Of a stretch of DNA of 64,000 bases, positions 18,504 to 28,596 are shown piece after piece. The notes beneath the pieces were generated by a model. The model searched no databases and was not told the origin of the DNA. It saw nothing but the letters and a program-made list of their open reading frames with translations. Where the stretch lies: assembly GCA_001464385.1 (NCBI GenBank), contig LNFB01000175.1, positions 1 to 64,000 on the forward strand, written 5' to 3'. Made by a program: the position numbers and the translations under genes. Source of the DNA: Deltaproteobacteria bacterium Ga0077550 (lineage in GTDB: Bacteria > Myxococcota_A > Polyangia > Nannocystales > Nannocystaceae). Numbering within the stretch: the stretch's first letter is position 1; the number at the start of each line of letters is the position of its first letter.

Positions 18504-19127
18504 ATGCGCGTCGCCACGCTCCCCGCCCTGCCCACCGGCTACCGCAACGCGGCCGTGGGGGCGTCGACGCGGGCCGAGCTGGGCCAGTGGCTGCGCACCG
18601 CCAGCGACGCGCTCACCCTCGCGGTGATCACCGTCGAAGGCCGCGGCGGCGACGATCGCGGCGACAAGCTGCGGCGCGCCGAACAGGCGCGGTCCTTCCT
18701 GGTCGAAGCCACGCGCGCGCTCGGCCGCGCGCGGGTCTACCTGCCCAAGCTGAAGACCCACCCCCTGCCCGTGCTGATGGCGTGCGAGGGCAACCCGGAC
18801 GCCGAGCTGGCCCGTCTGCATCAGATGGCGACGCGGCTCTTGTGGCAGAATCACGCGCACTTGCCCGCGAGAATGGAAGCAAAACCTCTGCTCCCCGAGG
18901 AGGAGCGGCAGCTCGCGGTGGTCGTCGCCGGGGTCAAGCGCGGCGCACGGATCGACCGCGCCCTGCGGTACCGCTGGTGCGGCGTCGCCCTCGGCGTCGC
19001 GGCCGTCGGGCTGATGGGCGGCTTCCCGCTGCTCGGCGCCGCGGCAGCCGCCAGCGGGGTCGGCCTCGCGCTGTTCCGGCTGCTGCGCAGCGAGGACTAC
19101 GGCGTCGCCGCGAACGGCACCTCGTAG
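18504..19127 (+). CDS. Hypothetical protein with C-terminal hydrophobic hairpin
   Basis: 207 residues, no family recognised. The first 150 residues are helical and charged (ALTLAVITVEGRGGDDRGDKL, QARSFLVEATRALGRARVYLPKLKTHPL). Residues about 158-195 are hydrophobic (CGVALGVAAVGLMGG, LLGAAAAASGVGLALF) and would form one or two membrane helices close to the C-terminus. TAGATT lies 15 bases before the ATG. Single gene between mazG and the opposite-strand gene at 19149. Confidence 0.6.
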   Translation: MRVATLPALPTGYRNAAVGASTRAELGQWLRTASDALTLAVITVEGRGGDDRGDKLRRAEQARSFLVEATRALGRARVYLPKLKTHPLPVLMACEGNPDAELARLHQMATRLLWQNHAHLPARMEAKPLLPEEERQLAVVVAGVKRGARIDRALRYRWCGVALGVAAVGLMGGFPLLGAAAAASGVGLALFRLLRSEDYGVAANGTS

Positions 19128-19148
19128 GACGACCGGCGCCCCCGGACG

Positions 19149-19940
19149 TCAGGGGCTCTGGGCCGCCGCGTCGCTCGCCGCACCGCCCGCGAACTCGATG
19201 ACCAGCAGCCGATAGCCGGCCTTGCCCGCGATCCACGAGAGCTTCGGCTCGGCGGCGCGCTTGAGCACGATGGTCGCGACCGCGTCCTTGCCCCGCCGCG
19301 TCACCTTCACCGAGCGCACCGGGGTCCGGAAGTAGCGCAGGTCGAGGAAGCGCGCGTTGTTGCGGACGTTGATCCGCGTGTTGCCCAGGCGCACCGTCAC
19401 GACCCCGGCCTTGACGTCGAGCTTGGTCGGGACGTCCGCCGAGACCTCGAAGAACACGCGCGAGCCCTCGCCCACGCGCTCGAACCCGGTCCACGTCATC
19501 GACGCGGGCTTGGTGCCCATGCGCGAGGCCGGGAACGGCGGCACGTGGTTGCCCTCGATCGAGACGCCCGAGTAGTAGCCGTCGGGGTTCGGGGCGGCGT
19601 CGACGTCGTCGCGGGTCTGCACCACGCGGGGCTGCAGACCGACCGAGCGCGAGTAGCCCCACGTGCCCGAGAGGTCGACGGGATCGACGCGCTCCGGCGG
19701 GGCCTCCTCCGGCGTCGTCGGGGCCGGGTTGGCTGGCGGGGGCGGAGGCGCTGCGCCCCGGGGCGCGGTCGGGCCCGCCGTCGGGGCGCCGCCGGACGGC
19801 GGCGCGGTCACGGGCGGTGGCGGGGCCTTGCTCGCTGCGGCGCCCGCGGTGTCCGCCGGCGGTGGCGGAGGCGACGCGGCGGCGACCGACGCGAGCGCGA
19901 GGCCGAATGCGAGGGCCGAGATCGTCATCCGTGCGCGCAT
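19149..19940 (-). CDS. Secreted protein with AMIN-like beta domain
   Basis: 263 residues. Signal peptide from ATG 19940 (MTISALAFGLALASVAAASP within the first 25). A Pro/Ala/Thr-rich low-complexity segment (about 22-95) leads to SGTWGYSRSVGL and a C-terminal beta region: SRVFFEVSADVPTKL, VRLGNTRINVRNNARFLDLRYFRT (quoted in parts), VKVTRRGKDAVATIVLK, YRLLVIEFAGG. This order of strands resembles the AMIN domain found in PilQ and amidase C, which binds peptidoglycan or the secretin assembly. Similarity is pattern-level only. Promoter-like TTGGCG-18-TATGAT sits immediately upstream, six bases from the ATG. Confidence 0.6.
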   Translation of the reverse strand: MRARMTISALAFGLALASVAAASPPPPPADTAGAAASKAPPPPVTAPPSGGAPTAGPTAPRGAAPPPPPANPAPTTPEEAPPERVDPVDLSGTWGYSRSVGLQPRVVQTRDDVDAAPNPDGYYSGVSIEGNHVPPFPASRMGTKPASMTWTGFERVGEGSRVFFEVSADVPTKLDVKAGVVTVRLGNTRINVRNNARFLDLRYFRTPVRSVKVTRRGKDAVATIVLKRAAEPKLSWIAGKAGYRLLVIEFAGGAASDAAAQSP

Positions 19941-19946
19941 CGGTCG

Positions 19947-19976
19947 ATCATATCCGTGCGCCGCGGGCTCCGCCAA
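19947..19976 (-). promoter_or_regulatory. Promoter of the 19149-19940 gene, probably leaderless
   Basis: On the minus strand TTGGCG (19976-19971), 18-base spacer, TATGAT (19952-19947), then six bases to the ATG. The TATGAT matches the -10 consensus in five of six positions. Confidence 0.6.
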
Positions 19977-19985
19977 CAAAACCCC

Positions 19986-22076
19986 CTACGGGCACGCGTC
20001 CAGGACCTCGATCCACGCCCGCATCAGGGCGAGCGCCGCGTCGTCGAGGACGGCGGTGGCCAACGGTGGCATCCGGGCGTCTCCGGGGGCCCCGAGCCGC
20101 GCGAGCAGGACCGATCGATCGGGCGCGCCGGGCACGACGATGCGGGGATCCATGAGCCCGAGCTCGCCTGCGTCCGGCGGGTCGCACAGGCCCGTGTCCG
20201 CCAGGGGGACGTCACGCCGCAGATCGAGGTCGGCGCGGCCGCCGGTGCCCTCTTCGCGGTGACACGGCGAGCAGTTCACGTGCAGGTACGCGCGGGCCCG
20301 GGCGTCGAGCGGGACGTCCTCGTCCGGTCGCGGGAGCGGATCCGTGGCCGTGGGCGCGGCCTCCAGGACGCCGAGCGACTCGAGCAACGCGAGCTGTGGC
20401 GCGGTGGCGTCGTCGAAGGGCACCTCGCCATCGAGCTGCGCGAGCGTCGTGCCCAACGGCCCGCCCGCCGCGTCCGTGTGGCACGCCGGGCAGCCGCGCA
20501 GACCGGGGAGCACCCAGCCGTCGGTCGTGCGCTCGTCCTCGACCAGCGTCGCATCGCGGCCGTCGTCGTCCCACGCATAGCCGTAGCCGATCCAACCGGC
20601 GTCGTCGCGCACCAGCAGCCTGGTCTCGACCGGGCGCTCGCCGATCCAGAACGACTTCCCGAGCACGGTGCCCTCGGGCCACTGCACCAGGCCCGCGGCG
20701 TCGAAGCTCCCGCGCGCCCCCTCGGGCACCGCGACGAAGCGCTGCTTGTCCGCGCCGTCCGACCAGAACGCGAGGTTGACGTCGTACCCCACGATCCACG
20801 GCAGCAGCGCGGCGGGGTCGTCGACGTCCACGCAGCCGGTCTCGGACAGCTTGCGGGGGAAGGCGACGTCCGTCGGCTCGGCCGTCGGCTCGCCCGCCGC
20901 CAGCCGCACGATGCCGCCGCGGTAACGCGTGCCGTAGAGCGTGCCGTCGCGCGCGAGGGTCCACGCGGCGACGCCGTTGGCCGCGGATCCGATCGGCTCC
21001 GGGTCCGCCGTCGCGACGTCGATCGGCACCCGCCAGATCGTGCCGTCGTAGAAGTCGCTGAACACGTAGCTGCCCTCGAACGCGGGGATGCTCCCGCCGC
21101 GCAGCACCGCGCCGCCGACCACCGAGGCGGTGCCCGCGTTGCGGTACGCCGCGACGGGATCGATGAAGTCGCCGGCGCAGGTGTCGACGCCGATGCAGTC
21201 CGGCCCCTCCTTGAGGCCCCAGCCGTAGTTGCCGCCCAGGACCACGCGATCGACCTCCTCCCAGCGGTGCTGGCCGACATCGCCGACCCACAGATCGCCG
21301 GTCGTGCGATCGAAGCTCCAGCGCCACGGGTTGCGGAAGCCCCACGCGTAGATCTCCGGCGCGCCGCCGCCCTGCGCGAACGGGTTGTCGGCCGGGATGC
21401 CGTAGGCCTCGCCGGCCGGTGGCGCGTCGACGTCGACGCGGAGCATCGCGCCGAGCACCGTGTCGGTGTCCTGGCCGTTGCCCTGGGGATCGCCGGCGCT
21501 GCCCCCATCTCCGAGGCCGAAGTAGAGGAAGCCGTCGGGGCCGAAGCCGATGTCGCCGCCGTTGTGGTTGGTGTACGGCTGGTCGACGTCGAGGACGACC
21601 GACTCGGTGGCGCGATCGATGGTGTCGTCGGCGTCCATCGTGAACCGAGACACGCGCGAGAGCATCGCCCCCGTGCCGCCGGGCGCGTTGTAAGAGAGGA
21701 ACACCGCGCGGTTGGACGCGAAGTCGGGGTGGAACTCGAGGTCGAGCAGGCCCGCCTCGCCCGAGATCATGAGCGCGTCGGCGATGTCGACGACGAGCTC
21801 GGGGTCCGCGTCCGCGGCGGTGAACGTGTAAACCTGCCCGGACTTCACCACGAGGTAGAACCGCGCCTCGCTCGGATGCTCGACGAGCGCCACGCCGCCC
21901 TCGACGTCGACGCCGGAGAAGACGTCCTCGAGCTGCACGAGCGATGGCGTGGGCAATCGGGGCAGCGCCACGCAGGTCGCGGTGAACACCGGATCGTCGT
22001 CGCTGCGGCACCCGCCCGCCGCGACGCCCAACCCCAACGCGCACGCCCACCGCATCGACCACGCCATCCAAGCCAT
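19986..22076 (-). CDS. Lipoprotein: sorbosone/glucose dehydrogenase-like beta-propeller with two haem-c sites
   Basis: 696 residues. Lipobox AAGGC near residue 23. About 40-400 is a PQQ-dependent aldose dehydrogenase (GSDH/Hhip) beta-propeller: GLLDLEFHPDF, YTNHNGGDIGFGPDGFLYFGLGDGG (in parts), EIYAWGFRNPWRWSFD, DVGQHRWEEVD, GGNYGWGLKEG. The C-terminal region has two CxxCH haem-binding motifs, CPACH (about 529) and CSPCH (about 602), spaced as in the SO_2930-type haem domains of such lipoproteins. It would oxidise a sugar or related alcohol and pass electrons to its own haems outside the cytoplasmic membrane. PQQ genes are not in the window. TATCCT is eight bases before the ATG. Confidence 0.85.
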   Translation of the reverse strand: MAWMAWSMRWACALGLGVAAGGCRSDDDPVFTATCVALPRLPTPSLVQLEDVFSGVDVEGGVALVEHPSEARFYLVVKSGQVYTFTAADADPELVVDIADALMISGEAGLLDLEFHPDFASNRAVFLSYNAPGGTGAMLSRVSRFTMDADDTIDRATESVVLDVDQPYTNHNGGDIGFGPDGFLYFGLGDGGSAGDPQGNGQDTDTVLGAMLRVDVDAPPAGEAYGIPADNPFAQGGGAPEIYAWGFRNPWRWSFDRTTGDLWVGDVGQHRWEEVDRVVLGGNYGWGLKEGPDCIGVDTCAGDFIDPVAAYRNAGTASVVGGAVLRGGSIPAFEGSYVFSDFYDGTIWRVPIDVATADPEPIGSAANGVAAWTLARDGTLYGTRYRGGIVRLAAGEPTAEPTDVAFPRKLSETGCVDVDDPAALLPWIVGYDVNLAFWSDGADKQRFVAVPEGARGSFDAAGLVQWPEGTVLGKSFWIGERPVETRLLVRDDAGWIGYGYAWDDDGRDATLVEDERTTDGWVLPGLRGCPACHTDAAGGPLGTTLAQLDGEVPFDDATAPQLALLESLGVLEAAPTATDPLPRPDEDVPLDARARAYLHVNCSPCHREEGTGGRADLDLRRDVPLADTGLCDPPDAGELGLMDPRIVVPGAPDRSVLLARLGAPGDARMPPLATAVLDDAALALMRAWIEVLDACP

Positions 22077-22084
22077 ACGCGGCG

Positions 22085-22111
22085 AGGATAGCAGGCCCAC
22101 CGCAGGTTCAA
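22085..22111 (-). promoter_or_regulatory. Possible promoter of the dehydrogenase lipoprotein gene
   Basis: TTGAAC (22111-22106), 15-base spacer, TATCCT (22090-22085), then eight bases to the ATG at 22076. The spacer is shorter than ideal. Overlaps the end of folC. Confidence 0.4.
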
Positions 22112-23294
22112 GGCAGGGCGGTGCGTTCGCCCGGCTCCGCGGGGGCGAGGCCCAGGATCCGCGCTCGCACGGCGGCGACGAGCACGTGCGAGCCGCACAC
22201 GCACACCGTGCCACCGCCGTCGAGCGCGGCGTCGATCCACGCGAACAGCGGCGCGGGCCCGTCGAGCTGCGTCGGGGCGTCCGCTGCCGTCCCCACGGCG
22301 CCGAAGCCGGTGAGGTCGACCCACGCCCACGTCCCGCCCCACGCCCGCATCGCCGCGACGATCGAGTCGGCGTCCTTGTCGGCGACGCAGCCCACCGCGA
22401 CGACGGCCGTGGGCGCCTCGACCTGCAGCGTACCGAGCAACGCGGCGATGCCCGCGGGGTTGTGGCCGACGTCGAGGATCACGTGGCCGGCGCCTACGGC
22501 GATCCGCTCGAAGCGGCCGGGCCACGCGACGCCGTCGAGGTCCCCGGCGACGACGCGCGGCTCGATCGCGGCGGCGGCGGCGAGGGCCAGCGCCCCGTTG
22601 TCGCGCTGGTGCTCGCCGAGGAGCCCGACCGGCGCGCGCGGCAGCGGCGGGACGATCGTGAGCGGCGCCCCGATCGCGGTGGTCTCGGCGCGCAGCACCG
22701 CGAGGACCTCGGGGGCCTGCGCCACGGAGAACACCGGGACGCCTCGGCGCGCGACCGCGACCTTCTCGCCGGCGATCGCCGCGAGCGTGTCGCCGAGGAA
22801 CGCCTGGTGATCCAGCGCGATCGAGGCGATCGCGACGACCCGCGCGTCGCAGATCCGCGTCGCGTCCCAGCGGCCGCCCATCCCCGCCTCCGCGACGATG
22901 ACGTCCACGCCGCGCTCGGCGAAGCGCAGCCACGCCGCGAGCGTCAGCACCTCGAAGAACGACAGCGGCCGCGGCAGCGACGTCGCCGACTGCTCGAGGG
23001 CCAGCACGCGATCGACCGCGGCCTGGAGCGCGTCATCGGATTCCGCGACGCCGTCGACGCGCACGCGCTCGCCGACGCGGTGCAGGTGCGGGCTCGTGTA
23101 CAGGCCCACACGGCGGCCCCAGCGGCGCAGCGTGTGGTCGACCATCGCCGAGGTCGAGCCCTTGCCGTTGGTGCCGACGACGTGGACGGCCGGGACCCCG
23201 CGGCACGGCGCGCCGAGCTGCTCCCACGCGCGCGTCACGGCCTCGAGCCCGAGGCGGATGCCCAGGCTGCGGCGCTCGAACAGCGCCTCGAGAC

Positions 23295-23298
<4 letters not shown>
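22108..23298 (-). CDS. folC: Folylpolyglutamate synthase / dihydrofolate synthase
   Basis: 396 residues. Mur-ligase-type P-loop HVVGTNGKGSTSAMV (about 39-53), substrate block GLYTSPHL (about 65-72), EAGMGGRWDATR (about 141-152) and C-terminal ligase domain with VILDVGHNPAG. FolC adds glutamate to dihydropteroate and extends folate polyglutamate tails in the cytosol. GTG 23298 overlaps the accD stop (GTGA), the common accD-folC arrangement. Length is slightly below E. coli FolC (422). Confidence 0.94.
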
Positions 23299-24185
<887 letters not shown>

Positions 24186-24353
24186 TGCCCGGGCCTTGTA
24201 CCCCATGCCCGCTCGGATTTCACCGTGCATCGCGGCGCACGCTCGCCAGGGGCGCCGGGCGGGCCGCGTACGCGCCAACGCACGGCCGCAGGGGGACCCG
24301 CGGGTGGCCTGGCGGCTTGCCGTGGACGGCCGACCCTTGATACGGCATTCGCC

Positions 24354-25439
24354 ATGGTCGCGACGCCCGGCCCCGCACGCACCCCACTGACCTATCGCGA
24401 GGCCGGTGTCGACATCGATGCCGGCAACGAGGCCGTCACGCGCATCAAACGCATGGTCGCGTCCACGCGGCGACCCGAGCAGCTGAGCGACATCGGCGGC
24501 TTCGCCGGCATGATGGGGCTGCCCTCGGGGCTGCGCGAGCCGGTGCTCGTGTCGTGCACCGACGGCGTCGGCACCAAGCTGCTGGTCGCGATCGCCTTGG
24601 ACCGCCACGACACGGTCGGCATCGATCTCGTGGCGATGAACGTCAACGACCTGCTGGTCACCGGCGCCGCGCCGATGTTCGTGCTCGACTACATCGCGTG
24701 CGCCAAGGTGGTCCCCGCCCAGATCGAGGCGGTGGTCTCCGGCATCGTCGAGGGCTGTCGGCAGTCGAAGGCCGCCCTGCTGGGGGGCGAGACCGCCGAG
24801 CTGCCCGGCATGTACGCGCCAGGCCACTACGACCTGGCCGCGTTCGCGGTCGGCGTCGTCGAGCGGTCGCTGACGCTGGGCCCCGCGCGGGTCCGGGCCG
24901 GCGACGTCGCCATCGCGCTGCCGTCGTCGGGCCTGCACAGCAACGGCTACTCCCTGGCCCGACGCGCGCTCCTCGATCCGGAGCGCGCCGGCCTCGGGTG
25001 GGGGGATCCCCTGCCCTTCGACCCGTCGATCACCGTGGGGGAGGCGATGATCCGCCCCACGCGGATCTACGCCGACGCCTTCACCGCGATGCGGGCCGTC
25101 GACGGCGCGCCGCTGCACGCCGCCGCCCACATCACGGGGGGCGGCCTGCTGGAGAACCCGCCGCGCGCCTACGCCGACGACCTCGCGCTCCGCCTCGATC
25201 TCTCGGGCGTGCCGCTGCCGGCGGTCATGCGCGCCATCGCGGCGCAGGGCGTCGACGAGGAGGAGATGCTGCGCACGTTCAACTGCGGCGTCGGCATGCT
25301 GCTCTACGTCGATCCGGCCGGCGTCGCCGCGATCCAGGCCGCGCTCGGCGACGTCGGCGAGGCGTCGGTGGTGGTGGGCGAGGTCGTGCCGCGCGAAGCG
25401 GATGCGGCCGCGGTGCAGATCCGCGGGTTCGCGCCGTGA
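24354..25439 (+). CDS. purM: Phosphoribosylformylglycinamidine cyclo-ligase (AIR synthetase)
   Basis: 361 residues. TYREAGVDIDAGNEAV (about 13-28), SCTDGVGTKL (about 63-72), MNVNDLLVTGAAPMFVLDYIA (in parts, about 96-116), LLGGETAELPGMY, PSSGLHSNGYSLAR and HITGGGLLENPPR are all PurM signatures. It closes formylglycinamidine ribonucleotide to AIR with ATP in the fifth step of purine synthesis. ATG 24354, divergent from accD with 168 bases between. TTGATACGG lies 11 bases upstream and may be part of a promoter. Confidence 0.97.
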   Translation: MVATPGPARTPLTYREAGVDIDAGNEAVTRIKRMVASTRRPEQLSDIGGFAGMMGLPSGLREPVLVSCTDGVGTKLLVAIALDRHDTVGIDLVAMNVNDLLVTGAAPMFVLDYIACAKVVPAQIEAVVSGIVEGCRQSKAALLGGETAELPGMYAPGHYDLAAFAVGVVERSLTLGPARVRAGDVAIALPSSGLHSNGYSLARRALLDPERAGLGWGDPLPFDPSITVGEAMIRPTRIYADAFTAMRAVDGAPLHAAAHITGGGLLENPPRAYADDLALRLDLSGVPLPAVMRAIAAQGVDEEEMLRTFNCGVGMLLYVDPAGVAAIQAALGDVGEASVVVGEVVPREADAAAVQIRGFAP

Positions 25440-25464
25440 CGCCCCCCGCTCCCGAGGCCGGCGC

Positions 25465-27018
25465 TTGAGCAACACGACCAACCACTACGATCTGATCGTG
25501 CTCGGCGCCGACGTGGCCGGGTTGGTCGCCGCCGCCCTCGTGGCGCGCCGCGGCAAGCGGGTGCTGGTAGTGCCGCACGGCAACCCCGACGGCGCCTACC
25601 GCCTGCAGGGTCGCGCCTTCGCCCTCGACACCGCGCCCTTGGTCCACGCGACCACGCCGCCGGTCGAGCGCGTGCTCGCCGAGCTCGGCCTCGTCCAACA
25701 GGTGCGCCGGCTCGCGGCGCCGATCGACGGGCTGCAGCACCACGTCGTCGACGACGCGCGGCTCGACCTCGAGCGGGGCGGCCGCAACCTCGACGCCGAG
25801 CTCGCGCGCCTGTGGCCCGACGAGGACGCCGCTGGCGCGTGGGCGCTTCGCCAGCGCTGGACCGACGCGACCGAGAACGTCCTCGGCGAGCTGCTCGCCT
25901 CCGAGAATGCCCTCGGCGCCGAGGGCTTCTGGGGGCGCCGGTTCCTGTCGCGGCTCGCCGCGCAGCTCCCCGGTCGCGACGTCGACGAGTGCGCGCCGCT
26001 GGTCGAGGACCACGCGCTGCGTCGCGTCGCCGAGGCGCACCTGCCCTGGCTCTCGCACCTGACGCCCGCGCAGCTCGGCAAGGCCGCCGCCCTGCGCCTC
26101 GGTCGGCTGTGGAGCGCCGGGCCCGAGGATCTGCCGTCGGGCGAGCGACGCATGCGCGAGCTGCTGCTGCAGCGCATCGAGCTGCACTCGGGCGAGGTCA
26201 AGCGCGAGCTCCGGGTCGCCGAGCTGGTGATGAAGCGCGGCAAGGTCGTCGGGGTCAGCCTGCTGGGCAAGCGCGATCGCTACGGCTGCGACCACCTGAT
26301 CATCGCCACCGATCCGCGAGAGCTCGTCGAGCGCGGCCTGCTCGGCGACGCAGCCCCGCGCTCCCTGCTGCAGAGCATCGGCGCGGTCGCGACGGCGGCG
26401 TCGCGCTTCGTGATGCACGTCGAGATCGACGAGCGCGGCATCACGCCGGCGTTCGAGGGCATGGCGCTGTGCTGTCCCGCGCGCAGCGGTAGCGCGCCCG
26501 AGGGCTCGGCGGCCGACTGGGTGCCCGACGCGGCCCACGGCGTCGGGCACATCTACGTGCGCGCGGAGCCTGGCTCGACGGAGACCACGCGGAGGCTCGC
26601 GATCACGCGGATCGTCGCGGTCGACGAGGATCTCGGCACGATGCGCGAGCGGATCCTCGACGAGCTCGACGTCCGCGGCGTGCTGCCCTTCGCGCGGCCG
26701 TGGATCCGCCTGTGCCACTCGCCCCACGACGCGCGCGAGGCCGAGGACGGCCGCGGCGAGCCGCACCCGGAGCTCGGCCCGGGCTCCGCGATGACGTTGC
26801 CCATGGCGCCGCTGTACTTCAGCGACGAGGAGCCCCTGCTCGGCGTGGGCCTCGTCGCCACCGGCGCGGGCGTCCGCGGCCTCAGCTTCGCCTCGCGGGC
26901 GTGCCTGCCGGGCCTCGGGCTCGAGGGGGAATTCGCGGCGGGGGCGGCCGCTGCGGCCCTCGTGGCGAGCCCCGCCCGATCGCCGCTGTCGCGCTCGTCG
27001 CTGCTGAGCAAGGCTTGA
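25465..27018 (+). CDS. FAD-dependent amine-oxidase/phytoene-desaturase-like flavoprotein
   Basis: 517 residues from a TTG at 25465 (26 bases past the purM stop). N-terminal Rossmann strand YDLIVLGADVAGLVAAALVARRGKRVLVV (quoted in parts): the FAD motif is GADVAG rather than GxGxxG, as seen in some myxobacterial relatives. The C-terminus has GVGLVATGAGVRGLSFASRACL, matching the second FAD-contact block. The centre is not recognised; substrate unknown. In-frame ATG at 25402 would place the start inside purM. It is close to the membrane gene at 27023, which begins four bases after its stop, so the two may be co-transcribed with purM. Confidence 0.7.
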   Translation: MSNTTNHYDLIVLGADVAGLVAAALVARRGKRVLVVPHGNPDGAYRLQGRAFALDTAPLVHATTPPVERVLAELGLVQQVRRLAAPIDGLQHHVVDDARLDLERGGRNLDAELARLWPDEDAAGAWALRQRWTDATENVLGELLASENALGAEGFWGRRFLSRLAAQLPGRDVDECAPLVEDHALRRVAEAHLPWLSHLTPAQLGKAAALRLGRLWSAGPEDLPSGERRMRELLLQRIELHSGEVKRELRVAELVMKRGKVVGVSLLGKRDRYGCDHLIIATDPRELVERGLLGDAAPRSLLQSIGAVATAASRFVMHVEIDERGITPAFEGMALCCPARSGSAPEGSAADWVPDAAHGVGHIYVRAEPGSTETTRRLAITRIVAVDEDLGTMRERILDELDVRGVLPFARPWIRLCHSPHDAREAEDGRGEPHPELGPGSAMTLPMAPLYFSDEEPLLGVGLVATGAGVRGLSFASRACLPGLGLEGEFAAGAAAAALVASPARSPLSRSSLLSKA

Positions 27019-27022
27019 GGCC

Positions 27023-27643
27023 ATGCCCCCGCTGCAGTGGCGCCCGACGATCGGCGACCCGTCCGTCATGGGCTGGGTCACCGTCGTCGCGTACCTCGTC
27101 ACCGGTTGGCTGTGCCTGCGGGCGCTGCGGGCGGAGAAGCACGGGCCGCCGCGTCCGCTGCTGCCGACGCTGGCGGCGCTGTTCCGCGTGCTCCGCAAGC
27201 ACTGGCCGCGGCCGCCGCTGCCGGCCCGTCGCGCCGCGCTGTGGCTGTTGCTCGCGCTCGGGATGTTCGCCCTCGGCCTGAACAAGCAGCTCGATCTGCA
27301 GAGCCTCGTCACCGAGCTCGGCAAGGCCGCGGCCCATGCGGGCGGCTGGTACGAGGAGCGCCGCGTCGTCCAGGTGATCTTCATCGCGCTGGTCGGCGGG
27401 TTCGGGCTCCTCGGCCTCGCGCTGCTGTGGTGGCTGACGCGGGGGCAGCTCCGCGACTTCCGACTCACGCTCGTCGGCCTGGCGATGATCGTCGGCTACG
27501 TCGTGATCCGGGCCGCGTCGTTCCACCACGTCGACCTCTTGATCCGCGCCGAGGTCCTCGGCGTGCGGCTCAACTGGGTCTTCGAGCTCGGCGGCATCGC
27601 GATCATGGCGACCGGCGTCGTGCTCCGCCTGCGCGCGCGGTGA
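27023..27643 (+). CDS. Integral membrane protein, 206 aa
   Basis: Four to five hydrophobic helices (about 17-34, 72-92, 114-137, 148-165 and 183-202), joined by basic loops (PPRPLLPTLAALFRVLRKHW). A conserved-looking acidic/His pair, FHHVDLLIRAEVLGVRLNW, lies between the last two helices. No family recognised. Four bases after the flavoprotein stop, so probably same transcript; may anchor or partner it, but this is inference. Confidence 0.65.
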   Translation: MPPLQWRPTIGDPSVMGWVTVVAYLVTGWLCLRALRAEKHGPPRPLLPTLAALFRVLRKHWPRPPLPARRAALWLLLALGMFALGLNKQLDLQSLVTELGKAAAHAGGWYEERRVVQVIFIALVGGFGLLGLALLWWLTRGQLRDFRLTLVGLAMIVGYVVIRAASFHHVDLLIRAEVLGVRLNWVFELGGIAIMATGVVLRLRAR

Positions 27644-27718
27644 CTCGATGGCGCCTTGCGGGCGCGGCCTCCATGGTGTACTGAACAGAATATCAGCACC
27701 GCCACGGAGCCCACGCCG

Positions 27719-28165
27719 ATGAGCCGATCCGCGCCCAAGTCCCGCGAAACCCCCACCCTGCCCCAGCACGACCCGATCGCGCCGTGGTGCGCCGACGTCC
27801 TGGGCCTGTTCGCCGGGCCCCTCGTCGAGGTCCGGTTCCCGGACGTCGAGTCGGCCACGCTCGAGGCCGCCGCCGACGAGGTCCGGCGCGCGCAGCTCGA
27901 GGCCGAGGCCCTCGAGCGGGCCCTCGACGAGGCACGCGGCCGCACGCTCGAGGCGAACGCCGCCCTCGCGGACCGCTGCACGCGGGCCCTCGCCTACGCC
28001 CGGGTCTTCGCCACCGCGCAGCCCGAGCTCGAGGCCGCCGTGGCCGCCGTCCGGGCCCGCACCGAGCGGCCCAGCGCCGAGCTGGCCCCGAAGAAGCGCG
28101 GCCGCCCGCGCAAGGACAGCGCCACGGTCGAGCTGCTCCCGGACGACGCGCTCGCGGCCCAGTGA
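27719..28165 (+). CDS. Small protein with helical core and AT-hook motif
   Basis: 148 residues. Central region about 45-110 is a long Ala/Glu/Arg-rich helix likely to form a coiled coil (TLEAAADEVRRAQLEAEALE, RALDEARGRTLEANAALADR). The C-terminus has KKRGRPRKD (about 123-131), a textbook AT-hook (GRP core flanked by basics) that binds AT-rich minor groove. In a genome this GC-rich the targets would be rare and probably regulatory. GGAG eleven bases before the ATG serves as a ribosome binding site. Monocistronic, converging with the response regulator gene. Confidence 0.65.
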   Translation: MSRSAPKSRETPTLPQHDPIAPWCADVLGLFAGPLVEVRFPDVESATLEAAADEVRRAQLEAEALERALDEARGRTLEANAALADRCTRALAYARVFATAQPELEAAVAAVRARTERPSAELAPKKRGRPRKDSATVELLPDDALAAQ

Positions 28166-28185
28166 CGGTCGCGCGGTGATGGGCG

Positions 28186-28554
28186 CTACTGCAGCGCCTT
28201 GACGACCTTGCCGAGCAGATCGTCGAACACGAACGGCTTGGTCACGTAGAACTTCGCGCCGAGGTTGATGCCCGCGATCATCGACTTCGGGTCGTTCTTC
28301 GCGGTCAAGAAAATCACGGGGATCGGCTTGGTGTCGCCGAGCGACTTGATCGCCTTCACGAAGGTCATGCCGTCGAGGCGCGGCATCATGATGTCGACGA
28401 TGATGAGGTCGGGCTTGGTGCTCTCGAGGGCGGTGAGGCCGGCGAGGCCGTCCTCGCAGGTCTTCACCCGGTAGCCCTTGGCCGTGAGCGACTTCTCGAG
28501 GAGCGTCCGCACCGACGCATCGTCCTCGATGACCAAAATCGTTTCTCCCGCCAT
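28186..28554 (-). CDS. Single-domain response regulator (CheY-like receiver)
   Basis: 122 residues: one receiver domain. Acidic pocket IEDD (about 9-12), phosphoacceptor Asp in IIVDIMMPRLDG (about 54-58), Thr/Ser position FLTAKND (about 86) and the KP pair in YVTKPF (about 107-108). No output domain, so it acts through partner binding. ATG 28554 chosen because the family starts directly with the first strand; an in-frame ATG 27 bases upstream adds only Arg-rich sequence. No adjacent kinase. Confidence 0.9.
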   Translation of the reverse strand: MAGETILVIEDDASVRTLLEKSLTAKGYRVKTCEDGLAGLTALESTKPDLIIVDIMMPRLDGMTFVKAIKSLGDTKPIPVIFLTAKNDPKSMIAGINLGAKFYVTKPFVFDDLLGKVVKALQ

Positions 28555-28596
28555 CGATCGCCTTCGTCGGGAGCATCGCACGGCGCGACGACATCG

